The notes under the pieces are model-generated. The model searched no databases and was not told where the DNA came from. It worked only from the letters and a program-made list of their open reading frames with translations. Positions 11,261 through 22,111 of a DNA stretch of 64,000 bases are shown in pieces; positions within the stretch are counted from its first letter, which is position 1, and each line of letters starts with the position of its first letter. Both the position numbers and the translations under genes were made by a program. The stretch covers positions 13,537,001-13,601,000 of the forward strand of contig NC_083385.1 of the NCBI RefSeq assembly GCF_031755915.1, read 5' to 3'. The DNA comes from Ziziphus jujuba. Its lineage: Eukaryota > Streptophyta > Magnoliopsida > Rosales > Rhamnaceae.

Positions 11261-14038
11261 AAAATTTTTGAAAAAAAAAAAAACTTTTATGAGTCTCAAA
11301 ATCAAAAAATTCTAATAACTTGATTTAAGACGCATCAATTTCCTTTCAACCTTTAATTGTATGATATTGGGTTAATGGAAAAGATATAAAGCAAAAAGCT
11401 TTTTCCATTATTGATTGGTTAGCCAAAAACACAAAAAGAAAGCAAGGCTTTGTTTTTGCTTACTTTTTAGAAGTTTTTAACAGGTGGAGCCTCAAAAGCA
11501 GGATTTGATGTATAGGTTGATATATGCAGAGGCGAGAAGAATTTTAATGTCATTGTGATGGACAAATTGCGACTTGTAAGTGATAGAAAGTGACTATAGG
11601 GGCCTTTTTTACAATCTTCTGGAAGGAAAAGCAAGCGTGATGGCATTTTACAAAAGCTCTTTATGCGATATTTTTTTGTTGGTGCTTACAAAATTCTCAC
11701 TGATAGCAAAAACTCATTGATTAATTTCTTCATACACTTGATATACATTACACTCTTTCTAGTGCTTAATTAATCAGCTTTTCAAGGACAAAAAATTGTC
11801 TCCGCGCTATTCTTCTAATAGAGAAGAGCAAAAAAATTTAAAAAGTTAAAAACCCACCTCAAAATTAATAAGTTGTTCCGGCGGTTCTTGATAAGGTGGT
11901 CCTTAGTAATCTAATTTGCTAACGTAATGGCTTTTTCAGTAATTATAGACTTGCTTATTTATTATCCTTAATAAGGGTATGTATGTCTAATATAAAATGT
12001 ATATATTATCTTTCAGAATTTTAAAAAGAAAGAAAAAGAAAGTATATATTAATCTCCGTCCAAAAAAATGTATACACTATGTTTGCAATAGCACAGCTTG
12101 CAACATTTAAATTTTTATTTATCAAGTAAATTCCTGATGTTTTAAAAATAAAATAACGCATCCAAGCAAGAAAATAGTAGGGTTTCCAAAAAAAATAAAA
12201 AAAGGTAAGAAAAAAGTATAAGAAGAGCAATCAATTAGCAACTTCATAAGTGTATTAAGAAATATAATATACAACTCTTTGAAAATGAAAGAAATTAGAT
12301 ATATATTTTGAGCCAAGATGTACTTGCTCTAATTAGCTTCTACTTAAAAAAGGCACGATTACATGTAAAATTAAAATTAAATAAATATGGAGGTGGCTTT
12401 TGGCCTAGAATAAAATTAACTCAATATAAAAATTAGAATTAGACTTCAAGTTAAAACTGATTAACATCTTCATAATTATGAAGAGACATTTGTGCAGTTT
12501 ATGATTTTTTTTTTTATTTTTTTTCCTCTTTTAGCCAAGTGATCTATATCACAGGCCGGTCTTTGGTTAGTAATATATCATAGACTTCTAGAATATGATT
12601 ATCCAAAATCCATTATAGTTTGTATTTGTTGGTTAATTGTCTCCATCCGCCTGCCGTTTCTGAGAACATTCTTTATATGTACAGCAGAGGATATAGAAAT
12701 AGATAATCAAGGGAATATAGCAAATTGAAAAAGGATCGTGAAATAGTTTTAATGGATTTTATAATTAATTTACAAGAGTAGTTAATTTCTAAGTACTGAT
12801 CATCATATATGGTATAGCTTTTTCCTATTAAGATCCTGAATATCTAAAAAAATTAATTATCAGCGTATATGCACAAATAAATTAATCTAAAAGTTGTCAT
12901 TCTCAAAGACATTGAATCTTTTAGCATATTTATCTAATTCCATCATACTCACAGTAGCGTGTATAATGAAACGAGTTGTACTAATCCAAATGAAATTAAC
13001 AATTTTTTTTTCAGTCTACCATTGGTCTATGATTCAATATGACTTTTTTTGTTAATAAATTTTAATTTCGATACATAACAATAAAGACCACGATAACATA
13101 AAATTAAGTGTTTCTGAAAGTAAATTGATGTATTTGAAGATTAACATTAAAAATAACAAAAAATAAAAAAACAAAGGTGATTTGTTTTTGAGGTGATCAT
13201 TAATTTATAGTTTTTGTATTAAATCCGAAATTCAGAAAGAAAATACTCGGCCCTAATGATTGGGCCTAGAAGGCAGCGGGCTAGGTCCTGTCTCCAAATA
13301 TACACATCTTGGGTGGATCAACATTTAGGCCCTATAACTAGGGTCAGAAGTCGAAAAAGTACTGGACCATTTCATGGTTCAATGCTATTATTCTAATCAC
13401 CTAATCATGAACTGAATCCCACCATGTGGCTATCACCTATTTCACTGTTCGCATTTGACCAAAATTAGCCATGGACCCCCGCCGAGTTGCATTCTTTTTC
13501 GTTGCCAATATTCTTTCTCGTTTTATTAATTTATTTATTTTGTTTTTAAAAAGAGAGAGAATAATTAAATTCAAAATTATTTACATATACTGTTGACTTC
13601 TGGAGATACTATTGTTCACAAAAATCAAAGGTACGCCCGTGTTCTGGGCCTTCTGGCGTATAGTGCCATACTGACAAGTGATAAATATTAAAATTAATGA
13701 CTCCGTAGAAGAATACAGATGAAGTTTTTTTATTAAAATTATCGTTTAGTGTATACAATAATACTATAAACAATGTATAAAGAAAACGTGAATGTATACA
13801 GTTCTAGAGCTTGTGTATATGGAATCTAATCGCCGTTTCACGTTTCTCTAAGATGAGTCCAACTACGGTTTACCATCCTCGATGGTGATATTAGTGGACT
13901 ACACGGAAAGATTTGGTGATGTGGATCGTCTTGTTTTTCATTTCATTCTTGTTTATCCGTTTTCTTTTTGTTGTTTTCCCCATAAATTTGAGTTTTACTT
14001 GCTTTATTACTGAAGTGGCATAATAATACCTTTTGGTT
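11261..14038. other. AT-rich spacer
   Basis: No gene is seen. The sequence is AT-rich with short A and T runs and many stops in all frames. A GC-moderate stretch near 13,240-13,500 contains no usable frame. Confidence 0.5.
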
Positions 14039-14046
14039 ATGGTAAT

Positions 14047-15190
14047 TAGGGGTGGGCATGGATTAGGTTGGTTTGGTTTTGCACCGAAATACAATCCAAT
14101 CCATACATATCGATTTTTCTAATTTACAATCCAAACCAAACCACTGAAATATTAAAACCAAACCAAACCAAACCATTTATGATCGGTTTGGTTTGGATTG
14201 GTTGATCGGTTTGAAACTTACTAATTTATAAATATATAATACAAATAAAAAATTTTCCAAATTTAAAATATAATTAATAAATTATAATTATTCAAGCATA
14301 AAATACAATTAGAATAATATAACATAGTTCAAAATAGAAAATAAAGAAGAAAATATAGCAAATGATACACATCATGCACTTATTAAATAACAAATATTAA
14401 TGTCATCATCTCACTCCTATAAAATCAAATTAAAATTGTTAGAACAAATAATGTAAAATAATATATTCGTCAAAATTCATTCACTCAAGAATCAATGCAT
14501 AATTCCTTTTTTTTTTTTTCTTAACCTTAAAACTTTGGTAAATTATAAATCAATCAACGTTGACAGGTTCACTAATTTTAGTTGATTTTGTAAGCTCTAC
14601 AAAGATCAAAATAATAAAATTAGTAATAAATTATATTTAAACATTTATATATATATAAGTAACAATTGGATATAATATATGTAGATATATATATATATAT
14701 ATATATATGATGGGGATGTAAAAAAAAAAAATATATATATATATATATATTATGGTGATGGTGATGGATTGGTGGTGGGCGGCAACAAAGGTAAATGTTT
14801 AGTTTAGGGTTACAACTTATAATTTGATTTGAGATTTAGGATATGGAGATGTAAAAGAATATATATATATATATATATATATTAAAAATCAATATATAAA
14901 ATGAAAAAAAAAATTAAAAATTAATATATGAAAATGAAAAAAATACTCTAAAATTAATATATAAAAATGAAAAAAATAAAAAATATATAATTTTTAGTTA
15001 TATAATATATTATTTGGATTGGATTAGATTGGATTGGATTTATATTTCCAATCTATAACCAATCCAATCCATACAATTTATAATATTTTTAACCCAATCC
15101 AATCCAATTGATATAAAAATTTAATTCAAATCGTTAAAAATGGATTGGATTGGATGGGTTGAACGGGTTGGATTGGATTTTGTCCACCTA
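14047..15190. mobile_element. Non-autonomous hAT-type element, 1,144 bp
   Basis: The element begins TAGGGGTGGGCA and ends TGTCCACCTA, which are imperfect inverted repeats. It is flanked by an exact 8-bp duplication ATGGTAAT (14,039-14,046 and 15,191-15,198), the size made by hAT transposases. The ends carry many repeats of GGTTTGGTTTGG/GGATTGGATTGG on the left and their complements on the right, like hAT subterminal binding repeats. The centre is AT-rich with several (TA)n runs and no transposase, so it would need a helper in trans. Confidence 0.85.
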
Positions 15191-15258
15191 ATGGTAATTC
15201 TATTAAGAAAAAAAAAGAAAGAAAAAAAGAAACAAGGAGATACGTACAAATATCCATC

Positions 15259-15295
<37 letters not shown>

Positions 15296-15504
15296 AAATC
15301 ATCGAATAAAATAAATTAAGAGAAACACTGCCCACAAAGAAACAAAAAACATATATATTGTGATGAAAGTCGTAGATTCTAAAAGCAAACATAACAAAAA
15401 GAAATTAGCCTGAAGAGATGCATAAAAGAAATAAAATAAAAAAGCTAGTCATATCAAACGCTATCTTATTCTGTTAAAAAAACAAAGAAAAGGAAAAATA
15501 AGAT

Positions 15505-15774
15505 TTATGGGATTCCAATGCGGCTAATGGCATCAGCCGCCGGAACCTCAGCCTGAGAGTTGACAGAACCGCCGGAAAGAGTAGGGGCATCGGTGGAGCC
15601 ACCGGCACGGCCAGGTTTAGGTTGAAGATGGCCTTGGGTTCCATACCCCTGTTGCTTGTAGTCCTCCAAATCCTTGTATTGTATATACGGACTGTCATTC
15701 ACTGGCAGACCTTCATACTTTCCTTTCTCTTCGTTCTCTGGCTTTCTTTCCCTGTGCTGCTGCTTGTTCTCCAT
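15505..15774 (-). CDS. Small hydrophilic LEA-type seed maturation protein
   Basis: A complete 89-codon frame. The protein is highly hydrophilic, Gly-, Lys- and Gln-rich, with KGKYEGLPVNDSPYIQYKDL (about 17-36) then EDYKQQGYGTQGHLQPKPGR and a Gly/Ser/Ala tail. This matches the small plant seed maturation protein family, one of the LEA-type desiccation proteins; members are disordered and accumulate in late embryogenesis or under dehydration. No signal peptide or membrane segment is visible. The start at 15,774 is the first ATG and gives the family's usual short N-terminus. Two ACGTGTC motifs (15,888 and 15,920) lie 114-152 bp upstream, fitting ABA control. A TATA-like CATAAAAAG is nearby (about 15,832-15,842). 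A single exon is assumed. Confidence 0.85.
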   Translation of the reverse strand: MENKQQHRERKPENEEKGKYEGLPVNDSPYIQYKDLEDYKQQGYGTQGHLQPKPGRAGGSTDAPTLSGGSVNSQAEVPAADAISRIGIP

Positions 15775-15887
15775 TATCTCTTTGACGGTTTCACTATCAG
15801 CTAATCAGCTTTTTTAGTTTTTCCATGGCCATGCTTTTTATGGCCTTTCCATTATTATTTCTCGGAGATGTTGACACCTCAACGCTT

Positions 15888-15926
15888 ACGTGTCTCTCAG
15901 TTTAGAGACTTAAAACTATACGTGTC
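15888..15926 (-). promoter_or_regulatory. Paired ABRE (ACGTGTC) motifs upstream of LEA-type gene
   Basis: ACGTGTC occurs at 15,888-15,894 and again at 15,920-15,926, 32 bp apart. ACGTG cores of this type bind ABA-responsive bZIP factors (ABI5/AREB), and a pair is usually needed for response. The position just upstream of a seed maturation gene is what would be expected. Function is inferred from motif and context. Confidence 0.6.
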
Positions 15927-17851
15927 GAGTAGAGAACGTATTCTGTAACATTCATGGTTAAAAAAATGCCTTGCGGATTTGATTGTTGATATATTCTTCT
16001 TCTGCGCACGGTCAACCAAGAAGTTTTAAAACCATTTTTCGAGGAAAGATTTGCAAGAATCAAACTCGCTTGGAATTTGGTGTACGGAGAATTCAGGATA
16101 TGAGTTGGACGTTTTCTGAGTTTGTTTATTTTATTTTTATGTTACTGTTTTTCAAGGATCAAATTCTGCATGGCGTGGATGTGTATAATTCATTCATTAA
16201 TTAAAAGAAATTCGATTCACATGTATGAAATATCGGTACAAATACAATATCAACAAAAATATATTCACCAAAAAAAAAAAAAAAAAGAAAAAAAAAGAAA
16301 ACCGTAAGTACATATTGTTGCATACTGTAACAAGTAGATAGTAACTTTTCTTTTATCTCAATTATAGTCCACATATTTTTGTTATGTTTTTTTTTTTTTT
16401 TTCTTCTTTTTTTGGCGTTGGAAATTTAGATATGAGAGACCACTCAAAAAGTTCAAAATTACACATTCGTTGCCAACACAAGTAAGGCCCTTTTGTCCTA
16501 TCTTTTATATAATTTCCTTTACTGAAAGTCATTTTGTGATGGACAAATTGTACTCATAATTTAGTTTGGGGATTAAAGGAGAAACTTTGCTGTTAGGATT
16601 TTTCAGGAATTGCGGTTAATTGATCAAAAGTGAAATATATCGTTTCGAAGTAAAATTTTTCACAAGTCTTTTATGCTAATTATTTAATGTAATTACATCT
16701 ATATAACGGTAACTTTGAAGGACTACAATGGTGATGACGTCAGAACTGGGTGGATGAACAAAGCATGTGTTACCCTCAAGATTAGGAGAAAATTAACTGT
16801 AGCTACATAAGAAATACTATAAGGTAGACATTTAATTTCTTAAAAAAAAAAAAAAAGAAAAAAAAAAAGACAACGTACGTAGAGCTGGGACGATAAGATC
16901 AAGAGAATCAAACATTTGTGGCTGGTCTTTTTGTTTGTTTTTTTTTTTAAAAATAAAATAAAATAAAATTTAAGGCATGCAAAATTGCATTGTCCTTCCT
17001 CATCTTATACTAAGACTGCCAAATTTTCATTGAAGTAGGAGCTACAAAATGGACAATTAGCTTCTAGTAACAGCTCAAATGCTGACTTTCCAATATATGG
17101 ATCTTTTATTAGTTTTTTTTTTTTATTTTTTTTTTATCCTTATATAGGTTTGCTTTGTTAACATAGCAAATATTTAATCACATATATTTTTTTTAAAATT
17201 TAATTATGTTATCATCCATTGAATCAACAATGTATAATTAAGATTGAAAAACAAATAAAATAAATATAGAAAAAACCAATCATACCTTTCCCATCAAGCA
17301 AAAATTAATTTTTTTTAATGAAATAACAGGCAAAAATAAATTATATGCACGGTAATCTATCATCCGAAATAAAACTTTTGGCTAGATATATATTAACAAA
17401 CCCACACCAAACCCTCCTCCCCCCCTTCTTTTTTTATTTTTTTTAATTTTTTTTTCCCTCTCATAAAAATTAAATAAGAAACAGAATGCTTTGCTAAACG
17501 GAGAAATGAGACCGCCAATAGTAGCTAAACAGAGAAATACTTATATAATTGTTTATTAAATTAATCTTCAACAAATGCAAAAGGCATGTACATTTGCCAA
17601 AGAATACTGTACACTAACAAAGGAAACATCTCGCCTTCACCCCTTTTTTTTTTTTTTTTTTTTTTCCTCTCTCTCAGAGATCAACATCAAACATTGCAAT
17701 ACAGCTTCCATGGTTAGCCGAAAACAATTAAACAAAGAGCTTGAAATATTCTTAACACTTAAACGAAGATCAATAACACCGCTCTTTGAGCCGGTGAGAT
17801 CGATATTAAATAATTTAAACATGTCCTAATTGCTTCTCTTTCTCTCTCCTA
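15927..17851. other. AT-rich spacer
   Basis: No gene is seen. A/T runs occur at 16,270, 16,388, 16,841 and 17,642. The short open frames here show no recognisable domain. The right end is the 3' flank of the subtilase remnant. Confidence 0.5.
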
Positions 17852-19309
17852 TCAAGTACTCCAGCTAAAAGCAATTGGGCTTCCCACAATGTGCTTGCCA
17901 TCTGACCATTCAAGACGACCAAAGCTGTTTGAATCTGACGGCAATGAACCCACTGCAGTAAACGTTACGGTGCACCCTTTCTTCTCATTTACTTGGCTGA
18001 AACTCAATGTCTCAGGCTCAACTGAGATCTTCACCGCTTGAGTCTCTGTTTTGATAGACACCTTGTACGTACCCGCTGAACCCACATTAGTCAGTGTCCG
18101 ACTGTACTTCACCACGGTGGGCCCACTGCTCTGGAAATTGACTGCAAATGAAGGGTAATTAAGATCCCCCACACTGTATTTTTTACTCGGGTCGCATGTG
18201 AATTTTCTCCTCGCCAGGCCGCTAATCTGTGCGCCGGTGTATTTCAAAGCGCATAGGAAACCTAGGTAATCATTTACCGTTAAATCATAAACGAGTCCTG
18301 GATATAAGGCCGATACGGGGTCCACGTGTCCAGAGCCGTGATCCAACGGTGTGGATGGTTTCCCAGTAGCTACGTCTCGTATACTCTGGCCGTTTTTGTA
18401 CGAGGTGTAAGCCGTGGTCATTAGAGCCGATCGAATAGCCGCCGGGCTCCACTCCGGATGAGCCGCCTTGAGAAGCGCCGCGAGCCCGCTCACATGTGGG
18501 CAAGACATCGACGTGCCGGAGATGATGTTGAAAGTCACGCGCCTACCATCGATGGACAAACCGGTGGGACCAACTTCTCCAGACCACCCTGCCAGGATGT
18601 TGACACCTGGCGCGATAATGTCGGGTTTCAGTATTTCCGGCGTGATTGAGTTCGGACCTCTCGAACTGAACGCCGCGACCACAGGCGATGGTTCTATCCC
18701 AACTTTTGTCCCTTCGAAAACAACCGTAGCGGTCGGGTTCGGATCCGAAAACAAGTATTTCCTTATAGCCTCCCCAGATTTCTGACCCACCGTGGTGGCC
18801 GGCAAAAGATGTGCGTCTGCAACCAACTCTTCGCCGTTGGCGGCGGTGTTCGTCAACACCATCCCTACACCGCCCGCAGCTTTCACCACCGCTCCTTTCT
18901 GAACCCTAGCACTCACTCCTCGATCGCAAAGAACGATTTTTCCGGCAACTTTTTCGGGTATCAAAGTGTCCATCATGCATAGATTTCCATTCGTAGCATT
19001 ACTAGCGTTGCCGGCATAGATGATAGGCAACAGCGATCCAGGTAAGGCATTGCCTCGGAACAGCGAGACGCCTGAGTAGTTTTGGCCGTTACCGAGGGTG
19101 ACGTAAGCCGGGAAGTCACGATCTATTGTGCCAGCTCCTACGGTAGTGATCCATGGTGCCAAATTGGAAAGACTGTACGGACTGGGACCCGCATTCCCGG
19201 CGGAGCAAGAGACCAAGATTCCCTTCTCCATCGCCGCGAAAGCTCCAATGGCGACGCTGTCTTTGTAATAATCGGACATTCCACCACCAAGCGACATCGA
19301 GAGGACATT
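17852..19309 (-). pseudogene. Truncated SBT1-type subtilase (C-terminal two thirds)
   Basis: This would be a secreted plant subtilisin-like serine protease of the SBT1 (ARA12/SBT1.7) type, which acts in the apoplast. About 486 residues remain from NVLSMSLGGG to the stop. They include the oxyanion Asn (SAGNAGP, codon near 19,193), the PA domain with GKIVLCDRG, the catalytic Ser in GTSMSCPHVSG (18,509-18,511) and the C-terminal fibronectin-III-like domain (NYPSF, TLTNVGSAGTY). The frame is open with no stops. The signal peptide, I9 propeptide, catalytic Asp and catalytic His (roughly 270 residues) are missing. The homology stops abruptly at about 19,309, where sequence switches to a + strand retroelement, and the missing half is nowhere else in the window. 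Without Asp and His it cannot be an active protease. Decay is recent, as the frame is clean. Confidence 0.9.
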
Positions 19310-19406
19310 CCTCCTTTGTAATAATGGTCCCCACAAAGTGGGCGAATGCCCCCATAAGACCTCTCTTAGTGCTTTACAAGCATCTATTCACTCCCAAGAG
19401 CACTAA

Positions 19407-19892
19407 GGAGGACGAGAGGAGGCAGTAGAAGAAGGAGAAGATGGCGCACAAGTGGGAGCGCTGAGATTCTTGAATGCCCTTAATGGACAGGTCATTCAGG
19501 CCAGAAAGACCAACGAGAAAGGTCTTATGTTTGTGGATGCGGCAATAAATGGAAAGGCCGCAAAGAGTGTGATGTTGGACACAGGTGCCACCCACAACTT
19601 TTGTTCAGAGATTAAAGCTCGAAGGTTAGGCCTACGCTTACAAAAGGACGCGGGGCAAATGAAAGCAGTAACTTCCAAAGCCTTGCCTACGATGGGTCTG
19701 GCGAAACAAGTGCCTCTCAAGTTAGGAACTTGGGAGGACCGTGTAGATTTGATTGTAGTACCAATGGATGACTTTGATGTAATCTTGGGAATGGACTTCC
19801 TAATGAAGAAGAAGGCAATCCCTATTCCCGCCGCTAACAGCCTGTTGATGATGGGGGAACAAACGAGAGTAGTTCCCATACAGAGGAAGTAA
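19407..19892 (+). pseudogene. Chromovirus gag-tail/aspartic protease
   Basis: An open stretch after a TAA at 19,404. It contains the retropepsin active site LDTGATH (codons near 19,576-19,596) and the downstream ILGMDFL motif typical of plant Ty3/gypsy proteases. It ends at a TAA at 19,890 where family members read on into reverse transcriptase. Only a short part of gag remains upstream. It normally cleaves the retroelement polyprotein; here it is a relic. Confidence 0.8.
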
Positions 19893-19967
19893 CTGAACAA
19901 CCCTAAACTTCTATTGGCTCTCTAATTTAAGAAGGGAGTAAGACGCAAAGAACCCTCTTACATAGCA

Positions 19968-21337
19968 TTGGTGGTATCGAGGGAGGGTGAAGATGATGAA
20001 ACTACCCCTCCTATGGTGCTAGATGCCTTGAAATCATTCGGCGATGTGATGCCAGACAACTTACCGAGGAACCTACCTCCTCGACGAGATATTGACCACA
20101 AAATCGAACTGATATCGGGAGCGAAACCTCCAGCAAAAGTACCTTATTGGATGGCCCCACCTGAGCTGGCAGAACTACGGAAACAACTTAGGGAACTTTT
20201 GGAAGCAGGGTTCCTGAGACCCTCAAAGGCACATTATGGCGCTCCAGTATTATTCCAGAAGAAGAAAGATTGATCTTTGCGCCTGTGCTAGATTACCGAG
20301 CACTGAACAAGGTCACGGTGAGAAACAAATACCTGACCCCCTTAATAGCTGACTCGTTCGACCAGCTAAGTGGAGCCAAATTTTTCACTAAATTGAATTT
20401 GAGATCGGGATACTATCAGGTGAGAATTGTTGAAAGAGACAAAGAGAAAACCACCTGCGTTACACGATACGGAGCCTTCGAATTCCTGGTGATGCCTTCT
20501 GGGTTGATGAATGCACCAGCAACATTTTGCACTCTCATGAACCAAGTGTTTTGAGACTTCCTTGACAAATTTATGGTGGTGTACTTTGACGACATTGTAA
20601 TCTTTAGCCCTACCTTAGAAGAACATGTCGAACACATTCGAATGGTATTCCAAAGACTCCAAGAAAATCAATTATTTGTGAAGAAGGCAAAATGTGCATT
20701 TGGCAAGAGACGAATCAAGTTTCTAGGACACATCATCGAGGAGGGGAAGATCCGTATGGACATGGAAAAGGTAAAAGCCATCCAAGAGTGGAAAACTCCC
20801 ACCAATGTGAAAGAACTTAGATCATTTCTGGAATTGGCAAATTACTACCGTCGTTTCGTAAAAAGGTACTCGAAGAAAGTAACTTCCCTAACGGAATTGC
20901 TAAAGAAGGAGGTACCTTGGGAGTGGAGTAAGGAATGCGAGGGCGCATTTGAGGATCTAAAGGAAGCTATGATGAAAGACGCGGTGTTGGCCCTGCCAGA
21001 CATCATAAGACCCTTCGAAGTCCAAACCGATGCTTCTGACTTCACTTTTGGTGGAGTCCTACTCCAAAATGGTCATCCTATCGCCTACGAAAGCAGAAAG
21101 TTATCAGCAGCAGAAAGAAACTATACGGCTCAAGAAAAGAAGATGCTTGCCGTAATTCATTGTTTAAGAACTTGGAGGCACTACTTATTGGGGTCAAGCT
21201 TTGTAGTAAAGACTGATAACTCAGCCGTTAGTCACTTCCTTACACAAACAAAACTAACCCCAAAACAAGCTCATTGGCAGGAATTCATTGCGGAGTTTGA
21301 CCTTCATTTCGAGCACAAAGCGGGGACCAAAAACTAG
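19968..21337 (+). pseudogene. Chromovirus reverse transcriptase and RNase H
   Basis: One frame carries the RT fingers and palm with [24 protein letters not shown] and the catalytic YFDDI (about 20,582-20,596). RNase H follows with [17 protein letters not shown] and KTDNSAV. In-frame stops at 20,271, 20,552 and 21,335 interrupt an otherwise well-kept frame. At least two of these sit where the family has Arg or Gln, consistent with C-to-T change of methylated DNA, which is inference. The start at 19,968 is only where the open stretch begins. Confidence 0.85.
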
Positions 21338-21680
21338 GCGGTGGATGCCCTAAGTCGTAAGACAGAGCTTGCGGCACTAAGGGTGTTGGCTAACATGGCT
21401 GCAAGTACTATCGCGACTTCAATGCGAGAGCTGATAAAGCAGCATCTAGGGGGAGATCAATGTGCATATCCTCAAACTGTGCAAGGAGGGAAAAACTCGT
21501 CAATTTTGGGAGGAGGATGGCTTACTGTGGACAAAAGGAAATAGGTTGTTTGTCCCAAAGGCTGGAGACCTAAGAAAGATATTAATGAGAGAATGTCACG
21601 ACACTTTGTGGGCTGGACATCGGGGGTGGCAAAGGACGTATGTAACACCCCGTCCCAAATCGCACCGGAATCCGTGCACG

Positions 21681-21927
21681 TTGACCGAGGTTGACTGTTG
21701 ACCGTTGACAGTTGACCAAAGGGGTTAAAAGTTGACTTTTTGACTCGGTGGGAATTTCGAGATGACTAGGGTACCGTGGTGAAGTGCACGATGCCACGAG
21801 TTCGTAGACTGGTAGCACGTCGAAAACGGAGCTACGGTTTGAAAGTTATGGACGAAACAAGTTGCGGTCCAAACTGTCCAAGGGGTGCTGGAGTTGACTT
21901 TTTGTTTATGGGGAATTGAGCTTTGAC
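21681..21927 (+). promoter_or_regulatory. W-box cluster in the solo LTR
   Basis: TTGAC cores occur at 21,681, 21,691, 21,698, 21,705, 21,712, 21,732 and 21,740, with two more near 21,893 and 21,923. Most are full W-boxes TTGAC[C/T], the binding site of WRKY stress transcription factors. The density in the first 100 bp of the LTR is far above chance. Function is inferred. Confidence 0.6.
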
Positions 21928-22078
21928 TCATGCATGGTTGTGAAGTGCTCGTCGATACGAGTTCACAGACTAGCGGCACGCTCAAAACGGACATCCGGTT
22001 AAAAAGTTATGGACGTTTGAAGTTTACCGGATACCGTATTATTTTAATATTTTTTTTTGGGTCGGTGAACAGTGAAAC

Positions 22079-22111
22079 GCCACGTGTCAGTTTCTGATTG
22101 GTCCACGTGGC
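22079..22111. promoter_or_regulatory. Inverted pair of G-box-like motifs in the solo LTR
   Basis: GCCACGTGTCAG and TCCACGTGGCA face each other, about 13 bp apart, with GATTGG (an inverted CCAAT) between. G-boxes bind bZIP and bHLH factors. Position relative to a start site is unknown; the LTR U3 promoter is plausible. Confidence 0.45.

Noticed and set aside
11000..11262. Longer N-terminus (120 extra residues) for the 9,710 gene
   Set aside because: The extension is Ser/Leu/Phe low complexity from a CT-rich leader and begins at a position better explained as 5'UTR.
18458..19428. Open + strand frames opposite the subtilase
   Set aside because: They are shadows of the well-supported - strand subtilase frame and show no domain of their own.
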